A stretch of 64,000 nt of DNA from Ammoniphilus resinae (lineage in GTDB: Bacteria; Bacillota; Bacilli; Aneurinibacillales; RAOX-1), in the NCBI RefSeq assembly GCF_017873965.1, contig NZ_JAGGKT010000006.1, forward strand, positions 168,495 through 232,494, given 5' to 3'. Position numbers and translations under genes: made by a program. Every line of letters starts with the position of its first letter. Position 1 is the stretch's first letter. The notes beneath the pieces were generated by a model. That model was given only the letters and a program-made list of their open reading frames with translations. It was not told where the DNA came from and did no database searches. Shown piece after piece: positions 30,011 through 39,618 of this stretch.

Positions 30011-30475
30011 ATGCGGAATATATCAGACATCATTGAACAGCATCTGAAGATGATCCTGCAGCAAAGCAAAAATGGCTTAATTGAGATTCAGCGCAGTGAA
30101 TTGGCGGATAAATTTCAATGTGTTCCTTCACAAATAAACTATGTAATAAGCACCCGATTTACAACTGAAAAAGGATATCTGGTGGAGAGTAAACGTGGGG
30201 GCGGAGGTTATATCCGGATTCGTAAGGTGGAAATATTACGAAGCAAAAATCTTTATTCCTTATTGATGGATATGATTGGCGACGAAATGAGTCAGTCACA
30301 GGCGGAGGATATGGTGGGTCGGCTTCAGGAAGAGGAGATCATTTCCCATAGAGAGGCCCAAATTATGCGAGCTGCGATTTCGCGCGATGTATTATCCTTT
30401 CAGGTGCAAATTAGGGATAAATTAAGGGCAGTTATCATGCGCGCGATGATTACGCAAATTTTCATGCATGGATAA
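30011..30475 (+). CDS. ctsR: Transcriptional repressor CtsR
   Basis: A 154-residue CtsR with the N-terminal winged helix-turn-helix (including VPSQINYVISTRFT) and the glycine-rich wing RGGGGYIR that senses heat. It represses clp genes and its own operon; McsB and McsA control its activity. Preceded by GAAGGGGG and a CtsR box. Confidence 0.97.
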   Translation: MRNISDIIEQHLKMILQQSKNGLIEIQRSELADKFQCVPSQINYVISTRFTTEKGYLVESKRGGGGYIRIRKVEILRSKNLYSLLMDMIGDEMSQSQAEDMVGRLQEEEIISHREAQIMRAAISRDVLSFQVQIRDKLRAVIMRAMITQIFMHG

Positions 30476-30492
30476 GAGGAGGGAAGACCCCC

Positions 30493-31011
30493 ATGATCTG
30501 TCAAGAATGCGGACAAAAACCGGCAACCATTCATTTTACGAAGATTGTAAACGGTGAAAAAACGGAATTTCATTTATGTGAAACATGTGCAGGTGAAAAG
30601 GGAGATATGTTTTCTTCGCCGTCCAATTTTACCATCAACCATTTGTTGTCCGGATTGCTCAATTTTAACGGAGCAGGAACATCGATCGGTGGTCCGTCTA
30701 CGGAGAAGCCACTTCGTTGTGAAACCTGCGGTCTAACCTATTCTCAGTTTAGCAAGAGCGGAAGATTCGGTTGTGTGGATTGTTATACCAGCTTTGCTGG
30801 CCGTTTGGATCCGCTTTTGAAGAGAATTCATGGCAATATGGAGCACAGTGGAAAGGTTCCCCAACGTTCCGGGGGAAAGATCAAGCTAAAAAAGGAATTG
30901 CAGGAATTGAAACTGCAATTACAGCAGAAAGTAGCCCGGGAGGAGTTTGAGCAAGCAGCCAAGCTGCGCGATAAAATCAAGCAGTTGGAAAAAGAGATTG
31001 CTCATTCATAA
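30493..31011 (+). CDS. mcsA: McsA, activator of protein arginine kinase
   Basis: A 172-residue protein with four CxxC pairs (C3/C6, C29/C32, C76/C79, C94/C97), expected to bind zinc, and a C-terminal UVR motif (EEFEQAAKLRDKIKQLE). McsA activates the McsB kinase and senses metals and thiol stress. Its TAA shares bases with the start of the coupled mcsB reading frame. Confidence 0.95.
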   Translation: MICQECGQKPATIHFTKIVNGEKTEFHLCETCAGEKGDMFSSPSNFTINHLLSGLLNFNGAGTSIGGPSTEKPLRCETCGLTYSQFSKSGRFGCVDCYTSFAGRLDPLLKRIHGNMEHSGKVPQRSGGKIKLKKELQELKLQLQQKVAREEFEQAAKLRDKIKQLEKEIAHS

Positions 31012-31028
31012 TGGAGGGAGTGGTACCA

Positions 31029-32099
31029 ATGTCTTTACAGCGTTTCCTTCAAACAGCAGTAAGTGAATGGATGAACGGGGAGGGCCCTGATTCGGATATT
31101 GTTTTCAGTAGCAGAGTCCGATTGGCCAGGAACCTGCGGAATCACCCATTCCCGCTGCTTGCAACAGATACAGAGGCCGATCAGGTGGTTCAGGAAGTGG
31201 AACAAGTCGTGCGCTCAGAGGAATTTCAAAACTTGGGCCGCTACGAATTGCTAAAGCTAGATAACCTTTCTGCCCTGGAGAAAAAAGTCTTTGTAGAAAA
31301 ACACTTGATTAGTCCACACTTAGCCAATGAATCTCGGAATGGTGCCGTAGTATTAAGCGAAAACGAAGCAGTAAGCATCATGATCAATGAAGAAGACCAT
31401 CTACGGATTCAATGTTTGTTTCCTGGGTTTCAATTGATGGAGACCTGGAAAATGGCGGATAAAATAGACGATCTCTTTGAGAATTCATTAGATATTGCCT
31501 TTGATGAGAAGCACGGCTTTTTAACAAGTTGTCCAACCAATGTAGGTACGGGAATTCGCGCTTCCGTGATGATGCATTTGCCGGCACTGGTCATGACCCA
31601 GCAGATCACTCGGATTCTCAACGCGATTAACCAAATCGGCCTAGTGGTGAGGGGGATTTATGGAGAAGGCAGTGAGGTAGCAGGGAATTTATTCCAGATC
31701 TCCAACCAGATTACCCTAGGGCACTCTGAAGAAGAGATTATTGAGAATTTATATGGTGTAACAAAACAAATTATTGAGCATGAACGTGCAGCGAGAAGAT
31801 CTCTGCTTGAACATAATAAATTACAATTTGAAGATCGCCTGTGTCGCTCCTATGGGATTCTGGCCAATGCAAGGATCATGGAATCAAAAGAAGCAGCAAC
31901 CCGCTTATCTGATTTGCGGCTAGCCGTGGATCTGGGACTCATAACTGGATTTTCCGCTCATATTATTAATGAACTAATGGTTCTTATACAACCGGGATTT
32001 TTACAGATGTATTCAGGGAAAGAGTTAACTCCTGAACAGCGGGATGCGAGACGGGCCAAGCTTATTCGAGAACGTCTGTCTGCTGCCTTGGAATCATAG
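31029..32099 (+). CDS. mcsB: Protein arginine kinase McsB
   Basis: A 356-residue phosphagen-kinase-like protein with the nucleotide-binding SSRVRLARN motif and CPTNVGTGIRASV near the active site. McsB phosphorylates arginines in CtsR and in misfolded proteins, marking them for ClpC-ClpP. ATG 31029 is 8 nt from GGAGGGAG; the ATG at 31011 has no site in front of it. Confidence 0.96.
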   Translation: MSLQRFLQTAVSEWMNGEGPDSDIVFSSRVRLARNLRNHPFPLLATDTEADQVVQEVEQVVRSEEFQNLGRYELLKLDNLSALEKKVFVEKHLISPHLANESRNGAVVLSENEAVSIMINEEDHLRIQCLFPGFQLMETWKMADKIDDLFENSLDIAFDEKHGFLTSCPTNVGTGIRASVMMHLPALVMTQQITRILNAINQIGLVVRGIYGEGSEVAGNLFQISNQITLGHSEEEIIENLYGVTKQIIEHERAARRSLLEHNKLQFEDRLCRSYGILANARIMESKEAATRLSDLRLAVDLGLITGFSAHIINELMVLIQPGFLQMYSGKELTPEQRDARRAKLIRERLSAALES

Positions 32100-32146
32100 T
32101 AGAACTGTAAAAATTAGAATATTTAATAGAATGGAGGTCTTCTCAC

Positions 32147-34600
32147 ATGATGTTCGGTCGATTTACAGAAAGAGCCCAAAAGGTACTAGCGTTAGCCCAA
32201 GAAGAAGCAGTTCGGCTTGGTCACAAGAATATTGGAACTGAACATATCCTCCTTGGCTTGATTCGCGAAGGGGAAGGGATTGCAGCGAAGGCCTTACAAG
32301 CTCTAGGGCTTGGCCTTGACAAAATTCAGGGTGAAGTGGAAAGTCTAATCGGACGCGGTGGAGAACATCCAAGCAATATCAATTATACACCAAGAGCCAA
32401 GAAGGTTATCGAACTTTCCATGGATGAAGCGAGGAAGCTTGGTCATACGTATGTTGGAACAGAGCACATCCTTTTAGGGCTGATTCGTGAGGGTGAAGGG
32501 GTTGCTGCGCGCGTTTTAAATAACCTTGGCGTTAGTCTGAATAAAGCGAGGCAACAGGTACTGCAGTTGTTGGGAAGCAATGAGGCGCTTTCCTCGAGTA
32601 ACCAGGGAGCAGGAAATGCTGCTGTTAACACCCCTACACTGGATAGTCTAGCTCGTGATCTTACTGCAATTGCCAAAGACGGGGCACTGGATCCGGTAAT
32701 TGGTCGGGAAAAGGAAATTGAACGGGTCATCCAGGTATTAAGCCGACGGACGAAAAACAACCCTGTGTTAATCGGTGAGCCTGGAGTGGGAAAAACAGCG
32801 ATTGCCGAAGGATTGGCACAAAAAATCGTAAACAACGAGATCCCTGAAACGTTGCGTAATAAACGGGTGATGACCCTAGATATGGGGACCGTTGTGGCGG
32901 GGACGAAATATCGTGGGGAATTTGAGGATCGGTTGAAAAAGATTATGGATGAGATTCGTCAGGCTGGAAACATCATTTTGTTTATCGATGAGCTTCATAC
33001 GCTAATTGGAGCTGGTGGTGCGGAAGGAGCGATTGATGCATCGAACATCCTTAAACCTTCTTTGGCCAGAGGAGAGCTGCAGTGTATTGGGGCGACAACC
33101 CTCGATGAATATCGGAAATACATCGAAAAAGACGCTGCTTTAGAACGGAGATTCCAGCCGATTCAAGTGAATGAACCGAGTGCTGAAGAAGCTATTCAAA
33201 TTTTGAAAGGGCTGCGTGATCGTTACGAGGCACACCACAGGGTAAAAATCACTGACGAATCCATTGAAGCAGCAGTCAAGCTTTCCGATCGATACATTTC
33301 TGACCGTTTCCTGCCTGACAAAGCGATCGATTTAATTGATGAGGCAGCTTCCAAAGTTCGCCTTCAATCCTTTACCGTTCCACCCAATCTGAAGGAATTG
33401 GAGCAGCGGTTGGAGGAAGTACGCAAAGAAAAAGATTCTGCAGTACAAAGTCAGGAGTTTGAAAAAGCCGCAGCGCTTCGCGATAAGGAGCAAAAACTAA
33501 GGGAAGAGCTGGAGTCAACCAAGGCTGAATGGCAGGAAAAGCAAGGTCAATCCGACTATGAAGTGACTCCGGAAGATATTGGGCATGTTGTTGCCGGATG
33601 GACGGGGATCCCGGTTAATAAGTTGAAGGAAGAAGAAACTGATCGACTTCTTAAAATGGAAGAAATCCTTCATAAGCGTGTGATTGGGCAGGAAGAAGCG
33701 GTGAAATCGATCTCACGGGCAATCCGCCGAGCAAGGGCAGGCCTCAAGGATCCGAAACGCCCGATTGGTTCCTTTATCTTCTTAGGACCTACTGGTGTTG
33801 GGAAAACGGAGTTGGCCCGTGCTTTAGCGGAAGTCATGTTCGGTGATGAAGAAGCCATTATTCGCATTGACATGTCTGAATACATGGAGAAACATTCGAC
33901 CTCTCGTCTGGTCGGTGCACCTCCGGGATATGTTGGATATGAAGAAGGCGGACAATTAACAGAAAAGGTTAGAAGAAAGCCGTATTCTGTCGTCCTCTTA
34001 GATGAAATCGAGAAAGCCCATCCGGATGTCTTTAACATCCTGCTGCAAGTACTTGAAGACGGAAGATTAACAGATTCTAAAGGGAGAACCGTCGACTTCC
34101 GCAACACAGTGATTATTATGACATCAAACGTGGGAGCAGACACGATTAAGAAAAATACTTCTTTAGGATTTATAGCCGGGGGTCAAGAGAAGCAATATCA
34201 AAACATGAAAGATCGAGTGATGGAGGAATTGAAAAAGACATTCCGTCCAGAATTCCTGAATCGGATCGATGAGCTAATTGTCTTCCACTCTTTGGAGGAA
34301 AAGCATATTGCAGAAATTGCCACCTTGATGGCAGGAGAATTGAGAAAGCGCCTGAGAGAACAGGATATCGACTTTATTCTATCGGATGAAGCGAAAGCTT
34401 ATCTGGCTAAAGAAGGGTTCGACCCTGTGTTTGGAGCACGTCCGTTACGCCGGGCTATTCAGCGTCACATTGAAGACAGATTGTCGGAAGAACTTCTCCT
34501 GGGCAATATTAAAAAAGGCGATACCGTATTGATTGGTTTTGAAGATGGCAGCCTAACGGTGAAACGAGAAGAAAAAACTTTGGCAGCAAAAGAGAACTAA
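32147..34600 (+). CDS. clpC: ATP-dependent Clp protease ATPase subunit ClpC
   Basis: An 817-residue HSP100: two N-terminal Clp repeats (1-145), first AAA domain (Walker A GEPGVGKT), a middle domain with a UVR motif ([11 protein letters not shown]), second AAA domain (Walker A GPTGVGKT) and a ClpP-docking loop containing SLGF. It unfolds substrates, including arginine-phosphorylated proteins, for ClpP. The operon ends at the terminator at 34610; radA is separate. Confidence 0.97.
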   Translation: MMFGRFTERAQKVLALAQEEAVRLGHKNIGTEHILLGLIREGEGIAAKALQALGLGLDKIQGEVESLIGRGGEHPSNINYTPRAKKVIELSMDEARKLGHTYVGTEHILLGLIREGEGVAARVLNNLGVSLNKARQQVLQLLGSNEALSSSNQGAGNAAVNTPTLDSLARDLTAIAKDGALDPVIGREKEIERVIQVLSRRTKNNPVLIGEPGVGKTAIAEGLAQKIVNNEIPETLRNKRVMTLDMGTVVAGTKYRGEFEDRLKKIMDEIRQAGNIILFIDELHTLIGAGGAEGAIDASNILKPSLARGELQCIGATTLDEYRKYIEKDAALERRFQPIQVNEPSAEEAIQILKGLRDRYEAHHRVKITDESIEAAVKLSDRYISDRFLPDKAIDLIDEAASKVRLQSFTVPPNLKELEQRLEEVRKEKDSAVQSQEFEKAAALRDKEQKLREELESTKAEWQEKQGQSDYEVTPEDIGHVVAGWTGIPVNKLKEEETDRLLKMEEILHKRVIGQEEAVKSISRAIRRARAGLKDPKRPIGSFIFLGPTGVGKTELARALAEVMFGDEEAIIRIDMSEYMEKHSTSRLVGAPPGYVGYEEGGQLTEKVRRKPYSVVLLDEIEKAHPDVFNILLQVLEDGRLTDSKGRTVDFRNTVIIMTSNVGADTIKKNTSLGFIAGGQEKQYQNMKDRVMEELKKTFRPEFLNRIDELIVFHSLEEKHIAEIATLMAGELRKRLREQDIDFILSDEAKAYLAKEGFDPVFGARPLRRAIQRHIEDRLSEELLLGNIKKGDTVLIGFEDGSLTVKREEKTLAAKEN

Positions 34601-34609
34601 TCATGGAGT

Positions 34610-34649
34610 AAAGGAGACAGTCCGGGGTGAAATGGACTGTCTCCTTTTT
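34610..34649 (+). terminator. Intrinsic terminator of the ctsR-mcsAB-clpC operon
   Basis: AAAGGAGACAGTCC pairs perfectly with GGACTGTCTCCTTT around a 10-nt loop, then TT. Confidence 0.93.
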
Positions 34650-34668
34650 GCTACCTATGATCACGATC

Positions 34669-34757
34669 CCCTGCCCTCAGATTTAGGCTTCCCCGATTTC
34701 CCCCAACCTCATCTCTTGCTTTCAATTAAAATCATAAGATTTTGACTGAGGGGCAGG
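34669..34757 (+). repeat. Distant inverted repeat before radA
   Basis: CCCTGCCCTCAG (34669-34680) is the inverse of CTGAGGGGCAGG (34746-34757) but for one shifted base, 65 nt apart. The right arm overlaps a TTGACT (34742-34747) that could be a -35 for radA; a matching -10 is poor. Possible operator pair or long hairpin. Confidence 0.5.
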
Positions 34758-34818
34758 AATCCACACTAGTTTTCTAGAAAAAGTATAAGTTAATGTTAAA
34801 ACGAAGGTGGGAGAGAGC

Positions 34819-36180
34819 ATGTCCAAAACAAAAACCAAGTTTGTCTGCCAAGAATGCGGATATGAAACACCCAAGTGGATGGGAAAATGCCCAGGCTGTG
34901 GGAACTGGAACACCCTCGTTGAAGAAATCATTGAAACTCACCGGATGGGTGGAAGGTCGCTTACGACGAAGCAGAATAAAGCCCTTCCGATCAGTCAGGT
35001 TCAGAGTGAAAGGGAACCGAGAATTCGCACGGGTATGGATGAATTGGACCGGGTGTTAGGCGGCGGGATTGTCCCTGGATCGCTCATTCTCGTTGGTGGA
35101 GACCCCGGAATTGGAAAATCAACGATTCTTTTGCAAATGTCTCATTTTTTAGCCCATTCCAAGCATAAGGTACTATATACATCTGGTGAAGAGTCAACCA
35201 AACAAGTGAAGTTAAGAGCGGAACGGTTAGGTGCTAATAATGATGACTTGTTTGTTCTCTCGGAAACGAATATCGAAACCATTGAAGAGCAATTAAACGA
35301 GATTAACCCTCGGGTCGTTGTCGTTGATTCCATTCAAACGATGTTTCACCCGACCGTCACCTCTGCTCCGGGGAGTGTTTCTCAAGTTCGAGAATGTTGC
35401 GCACATCTCATGCGTATTGCGAAAACAAAAGAAATCGCCATTATGATTGTCGGACACGTGACAAAACAAGGGGAAATTGCTGGACCTCGCCTGCTTGAGC
35501 ATATGGTGGATACGGTTCTCTATTTTGAAGGGGAACGGCATAATACGTATCGGATCCTTCGCTCTGTCAAGAATCGTTTTGGCTCCACACATGAAATGGG
35601 AATATTTGAGATGATGGAAAAGGGGCTGCGTGAAGTATCCAACCCATCTGAACTGTTCCTATCCGAACGGAGTATAGCTGCTGGAGCGACTGTAGTAGCC
35701 AGTATGGAAGGCACGCGCCCAGTATTGGTTGAGCTTCAGGCGTTGGTTACACCGACTAGCTTCCCCTCTCCGCGGCGGACAGCTACCGGAGTTGATTACA
35801 ACCGCGTTGCTTTAATCATGGCAGTACTGGAGAAGAGAGTAGGGATGCTCTTGCAAAATCAGGATGCTTTTGTCAATGTAGCAGGTGGCGTTCGTCTGGA
35901 TGAACCTGCGATTGATTTGGCCATTGCAGTAAGCATTGCTTCCTCCTTCCGCAACCGAGCAACGCAGGCAGATGATGTGGTCCTGGGTGAAATTGGATTG
36001 ACAGGTGAGGTGCGCGGGATTTCCAGGATTGAGCAACGAGTAAAAGAGGCCCAAAAGTTGGGATTTAAACGGGTGATTATTCCCGAGAAAAATTTGGCAG
36101 GGTGGGAGCATCCGCGCGGAATTGAGTTGATTCCCGTGAAAACAGTAGAGGATGCCCTGCGAGAAGCGCTTGGAGGTTGA
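34819..36180 (+). CDS. radA: DNA repair protein RadA
   Basis: A 453-residue RadA/Sms: zinc finger C10, C13, C24, C27; RecA-like ATPase with Walker A GDPGIGKS (residues 94-101); the KNRFG motif (251-255) that separates RadA from RecA; and a Lon-like C-terminal domain. It drives branch migration in recombination. ATG 34819 behind GGTGGGAG. In B. subtilis it belongs to the ctsR operon and is followed by disA; here it is cut off by a terminator and disA is missing. Confidence 0.96.
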   Translation: MSKTKTKFVCQECGYETPKWMGKCPGCGNWNTLVEEIIETHRMGGRSLTTKQNKALPISQVQSEREPRIRTGMDELDRVLGGGIVPGSLILVGGDPGIGKSTILLQMSHFLAHSKHKVLYTSGEESTKQVKLRAERLGANNDDLFVLSETNIETIEEQLNEINPRVVVVDSIQTMFHPTVTSAPGSVSQVRECCAHLMRIAKTKEIAIMIVGHVTKQGEIAGPRLLEHMVDTVLYFEGERHNTYRILRSVKNRFGSTHEMGIFEMMEKGLREVSNPSELFLSERSIAAGATVVASMEGTRPVLVELQALVTPTSFPSPRRTATGVDYNRVALIMAVLEKRVGMLLQNQDAFVNVAGGVRLDEPAIDLAIAVSIASSFRNRATQADDVVLGEIGLTGEVRGISRIEQRVKEAQKLGFKRVIIPEKNLAGWEHPRGIELIPVKTVEDALREALGG

Positions 36181-36194
36181 GAACCGGAAAAAAG

Positions 36195-36228
36195 TGAAAC
36201 TTTAAAAGTGTGATTTTCGTATTAAAAT
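36195..36228 (+). promoter_or_regulatory. Candidate ECF sigma promoter of pssA
   Basis: TGAAAC (36195-36200), 17 bp, CGTA (36218-36221) matches the ECF pattern of sigma-W/M/X-type promoters. In B. subtilis the pssA operon is controlled by sigma-X, which makes this match meaningful. A sigma-A reading (TTTAAA at 36201, 16 bp, TAAAAT at 36223) overlaps it. Confidence 0.55.
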
Positions 36229-36259
36229 AGAGGGATATGGATAGGAGGAAGAAAAAGAG

Positions 36260-37006
36260 ATGATTAAAGCCATACCCAATATGCTGACAATTGGAAATCT
36301 GTTTGTTGGCATCTTAGCCATTTTGTTAGCCTTTCAGGATGACTTCAGCTATGTGGACTATGCTGCAATTACGGTCATTATTGGCATGCTTTTGGACGGA
36401 TTGGATGGAAGGATGGCGCGAATCCTGAACGCCCAGAGTGAATTTGGCAAGGAACTAGATTCTTTGTCTGATGTCATTACCTTTGGGGTAGCGCCTGCAA
36501 TCATTATGTATGTTGCAGGATTACAGGAACTTGGAGTAGCTGGGATTTTGGCAACAGCGATCTTTCCAGCCTGTGGAGCACTGCGGCTTGCCCGATTTAA
36601 CATTCAAACTGGGGGGAATACCGGGTATTTTGTAGGATTACCTATAACTGCTGCAGGTGGGGTTTTAGCAACCTTGGCCCTTTACCATAATCAATTTTCC
36701 AGCACTTATCTTTTGGTTTTTATGCTCTTATTGTCGTACTTGATGGTAAGCAAGGTGAAATACCCCAACTTCAAAAAAGTAGGTTTGCCCAAATCAACGT
36801 ATTGGGTTGTCCCCCTGTTAATTGCAGTTGTTGCGATTCTCGGGTTTATGTTTCCAACGCAATTTCCAAAGATTGTCTGCATTCCGCTCGCTTTATATGC
36901 ATTGTATGGAGTGAGGAAAAGTTTTTTCCACCTGAGAAGAAGATCGCGTAAGCAGCAGTTGGAAGAAGAGGAAAAGGTGTATCACGATTCCAGCTTCCAC
37001 GGTTAA
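36260..37006 (+). CDS. pssA: CDP-diacylglycerol-serine O-phosphatidyltransferase
   Basis: A 248-residue membrane enzyme with about six to seven helices and the CDP-alcohol phosphatidyltransferase motif DG-x2-AR-x8-G-x3-D-x3-D, seen in full from residue 49 (DGLDGRMAR...GKELDSLSD). It makes phosphatidylserine, the precursor of phosphatidylethanolamine. No psd gene is adjacent. Spacing of 11 nt from AGGAGG. Confidence 0.95.
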   Translation: MIKAIPNMLTIGNLFVGILAILLAFQDDFSYVDYAAITVIIGMLLDGLDGRMARILNAQSEFGKELDSLSDVITFGVAPAIIMYVAGLQELGVAGILATAIFPACGALRLARFNIQTGGNTGYFVGLPITAAGGVLATLALYHNQFSSTYLLVFMLLLSYLMVSKVKYPNFKKVGLPKSTYWVVPLLIAVVAILGFMFPTQFPKIVCIPLALYALYGVRKSFFHLRRRSRKQQLEEEEKVYHDSSFHG

Positions 37007-37052
37007 TTTGACAAATATATCCAGTCCATAGTATCCTAACATCGCAACGAGC

Positions 37053-37081
37053 AAAAAGCTTCTCGCTGAGAAGCTTTTTTG
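37053..37081 (+). terminator. Intrinsic terminator of pssA
   Basis: AAAGCTTCTC pairs with GAGAAGCTTT around a 3-nt loop, followed by TTT. Confidence 0.9.
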
Positions 37082-37149
37082 TTCCTGAAATGGAAAAGGC
37101 TGATTTTAATTTGCTTAATTTGTCAATAATGTAGGAAGGAGGTGAAGTC

Positions 37150-38238
37150 ATGGTAAGAAGATTTATTCAGTTAATCATCACGATAATTGGTGGTGGTCTG
37201 GGGTTCAGTATTGGAGCTGATTTGTTTATGCTTTTGGATCCCCTCTTGAATATTGGCGGTAGTCCGGCTGGTCCTTATATTAGTGCAGCGGTAGGTGCAA
37301 TCCTTTTCTTCCTGCTCTCTACATGGCTAGCAGAGTATATTGTTAATTTCATGCGTTGGGGTGAGGATGCTCTTATAAAATTACCGATTACCGATGTCTT
37401 ATTTGGTGCAATGGGTCTTATCATAGGTCTTATAGTTGCTTTCTTATTATTTCTGCCGATTAGTTACATCCCGTTGCCGTTTATCGGTGACTACTTGCCT
37501 ATTATTTTCTCGTTCTTATTTGGATACATGGGATTCCAAGTAGGATTTCGCAAGCGTGACGAACTGATGTCTACTTTCTCAATAGGAAAGCTGTCCAAGG
37601 GGAAGAAGGATGAACCGAAAGCGAAGGCGGAAAACCTTAAGCTTCTTGATACAAGTGTGATTATTGACGGGCGAATTGCAGATATCTGTAAGACGGGATT
37701 TATCGAAGGCACGCTGGTCATTCCCCAATTCGTGCTGGAAGAATTGCAGCATATTGCTGATTCTTCGGACGTTCTGAAACGAAACCGGGGAAGAAGAGGA
37801 TTGGATATTTTAAATCGAATTCAAAAAGAGCTGAAAGTAAAAGTAACGATTGAGGAAAAAGACTTTGATGATATCCATGAAGTGGACAGTAAATTGGTTC
37901 GCCTGGCAAAAGTTACGCAAGGGATTGTTGTCACAAATGACTTCAACTTGAATAAGGTGTGTGAGCTGCAAGGTGTTCAGGTTCTAAATATCAATGATTT
38001 AGCCAATGCGGTCAAGCCTGTGGTACTCCCGGGTGAGGAACTGAACGTACAGCTGATTAAGGATGGGAAGGAACACGGGCAAGGTGTCGCTTATTTGGAT
38101 GATGGAACAATGATCGTAGTAGAAGGTGGACGCGATTTTATTGGGATGCAGATTGACGTCCTAGTGACCAGTGTCCTGCAAACGTCTGCCGGTCGAATGA
38201 TTTTTGCAAAACCAAAAATGTTGGAAAAGGCATTATAA
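37150..38238 (+). CDS. PIN/TRAM-domain membrane protein (YacL-like)
   Basis: A 362-residue protein with four transmembrane helices in residues 1-135, a PIN nuclease-like domain starting LLDTSVIIDGRIADI (acidic residue D167) and a C-terminal TRAM RNA-binding domain. Conserved in Bacillales between disA/radA and ispD; a role in RNA metabolism at the membrane is assumed but not established. ATG behind a perfect AAGGAGGTG. The 143-bp gap before it holds the pssA terminator; no convincing promoter was found. Confidence 0.88.
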   Translation: MVRRFIQLIITIIGGGLGFSIGADLFMLLDPLLNIGGSPAGPYISAAVGAILFFLLSTWLAEYIVNFMRWGEDALIKLPITDVLFGAMGLIIGLIVAFLLFLPISYIPLPFIGDYLPIIFSFLFGYMGFQVGFRKRDELMSTFSIGKLSKGKKDEPKAKAENLKLLDTSVIIDGRIADICKTGFIEGTLVIPQFVLEELQHIADSSDVLKRNRGRRGLDILNRIQKELKVKVTIEEKDFDDIHEVDSKLVRLAKVTQGIVVTNDFNLNKVCELQGVQVLNINDLANAVKPVVLPGEELNVQLIKDGKEHGQGVAYLDDGTMIVVEGGRDFIGMQIDVLVTSVLQTSAGRMIFAKPKMLEKAL

Positions 38239-38267
38239 GCCGGGGACTGACTTAATTAAGGGAGAAT

Positions 38268-38963
38268 ATGACGGTGAAGGTTGGAATTGTGATTGCGGCT
38301 GCAGGCCAGGGGAAAAGAATGGGTGCAAGAATTCCCAAGCAGTTTATTGAATTGAAAGGGAAACCGGTCTTATATCATTCGATTTGCCTATTTAAAGAGC
38401 ACCCGTTTATTCAGGAAATTGTTGTGGTGACTTCGAAAGAAGACATGGCACAAACCAAAGAAATCGTAAAAGACTTTGCCTATGTTACCGTTGTTGAAGG
38501 CGGCAAGGAACGGCAAGAAAGTGTTCTTTGCGGCCTGAAGGCCCTTCAAAACTCCGAGTTTGTGTTGATCCATGATGCCGCCCGACCTTTTGCTACGCAG
38601 GATCTGATCAATCGTTTGATTGCTAGGGTAGCAGAAACCGGCGCAGTCATCCCGGCTGTTCCTGTAAAGGATACGATTAAAGTGGTTAACGAAAAGCGGG
38701 AGGTGCAATCGACTCCCCCGCGGCAAAGCTTGTGGGCTGTGCAAACCCCACAGGCTTTTCGTCTTTCCACGATCCTTGAGGCTCATCACTGGGCCAAGGA
38801 GCAACAGTTTTTGGGGACGGATGATGCAACATTGCTCGAAGCCAAAGGGATTACGGTACATATCATGGATGGGGAATATTCAAATATCAAGTTGACCACA
38901 CCGGAAGATTTACAAGTGGCAGAGAAGATTATAGAGAAAAAAGGTGGAGAAAAGGATGTTTAG
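38268..38963 (+). CDS. ispD: 2-C-methyl-D-erythritol 4-phosphate cytidylyltransferase
   Basis: A 231-residue nucleotidyltransferase with the CTP-binding [10 protein letters not shown] loop, and the HDAARPF motif. It makes CDP-methylerythritol in the MEP isoprenoid pathway. Overlaps ispF by 8 bp. Confidence 0.95.
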   Translation: MTVKVGIVIAAAGQGKRMGARIPKQFIELKGKPVLYHSICLFKEHPFIQEIVVVTSKEDMAQTKEIVKDFAYVTVVEGGKERQESVLCGLKALQNSEFVLIHDAARPFATQDLINRLIARVAETGAVIPAVPVKDTIKVVNEKREVQSTPPRQSLWAVQTPQAFRLSTILEAHHWAKEQQFLGTDDATLLEAKGITVHIMDGEYSNIKLTTPEDLQVAEKIIEKKGGEKDV

Positions 38964-39432
38964 AATAGGACAAGGGTTTGATGTACATCAATTTGCCGAA
39001 GAACGGGATCTAATTATTGGCGGCATTCAAATCCCTTATGAGAAGGGACTGCTTGGACATTCCGATGCCGACGTATTGCTGCACACGATTACAGATGCTA
39101 TCTTAGGAGCCTTGGGATTAGGGGATATCGGAAAACATTTTCCTGATACGGATGAGGCGTACAAGGGAGCAGACAGTAAAGTTTTATTAAAGCATGTGGT
39201 AGAGCAGATGAAAGCGAAGGGCTATAAAGTCGTGAATGTGGATGGGACGATTATTGCTCAAAAACCGAAGATGGCTCCCTATATTCCCCAGATCAATGAA
39301 AAGATTGCTGAGCTGCTCGAGGTGGATATGGACCGGGTGAATACGAAGGCGACAACAACGGAGAAGCTTGGATTTACCGGACGCGGGGAAGGGATTGCTG
39401 CCCAAGCGGTTGTCCTCCTGCAAAAAGCGTAG
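38956..39432 (+). CDS. ispF: 2-C-methyl-D-erythritol 2,4-cyclodiphosphate synthase
   Basis: A 158-residue IspF with metal ligands D9 and H11 (FDVHQF) and the [12 protein letters not shown] motif. It forms the cyclic diphosphate two steps after IspD; the intervening kinase ispE is not here. ATG 38956 is 6 nt from AGGTGGAG, inside the end of ispD, so the two are translationally coupled. Confidence 0.95.
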   Translation: MFRIGQGFDVHQFAEERDLIIGGIQIPYEKGLLGHSDADVLLHTITDAILGALGLGDIGKHFPDTDEAYKGADSKVLLKHVVEQMKAKGYKVVNVDGTIIAQKPKMAPYIPQINEKIAELLEVDMDRVNTKATTTEKLGFTGRGEGIAAQAVVLLQKA

Positions 39433-39451
39433 TATGCTATAAAGAAAACTT

Positions 39452-39484
39452 CCATCAGAAAGGGAGCTGCACCCCCCCTGATGG
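39452..39484 (+). other. GC-rich hairpin after ispF
   Basis: CCATCAG (39452-39458) pairs with CTGATGG (39478-39484), with an inner GGG/CCC pairing. It has no T tract, so it is a weak terminator candidate or a processing structure belonging to the inverted repeat just downstream. Confidence 0.5.
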
Positions 39485-39486
39485 TT

Positions 39487-39590
39487 AGCTGACTTATCGG
39501 GCATTTACGGGCAGTTGTCCCCCTCCTCCTATTTTGTTTTAAATGGTATTGAAGTGTGGGACTTACTGCCCGTTAATGCCGATAATCGCT
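39487..39590 (+). repeat. 104-bp inverted repeat (hairpin or MITE-like) between ispF and gltX
   Basis: The arms 39487-39521 and 39558-39590 are inverse to each other over about 33 bp with a few bulges and mismatches; the core TTATCGGGCATT/AATGCCGATAA and ACGGGCAGT/ACTGCCCGT are nearly exact. The 36-nt centre is T-rich. There is no reading frame. It sits 29 bp before gltX, with no clear direct repeats at its ends. Confidence 0.8.
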
Positions 39591-39618
39591 GTATTCAGAT
39601 AAGGAAGGTGTCAAAGCT

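Noticed and set aside
37008..37037. TTGACA-18-TATCCT as promoter of the PIN/TRAM gene
   Set aside because: Its transcript would run at once into the pssA terminator at 37053-37081, so it is unlikely to serve the gene.
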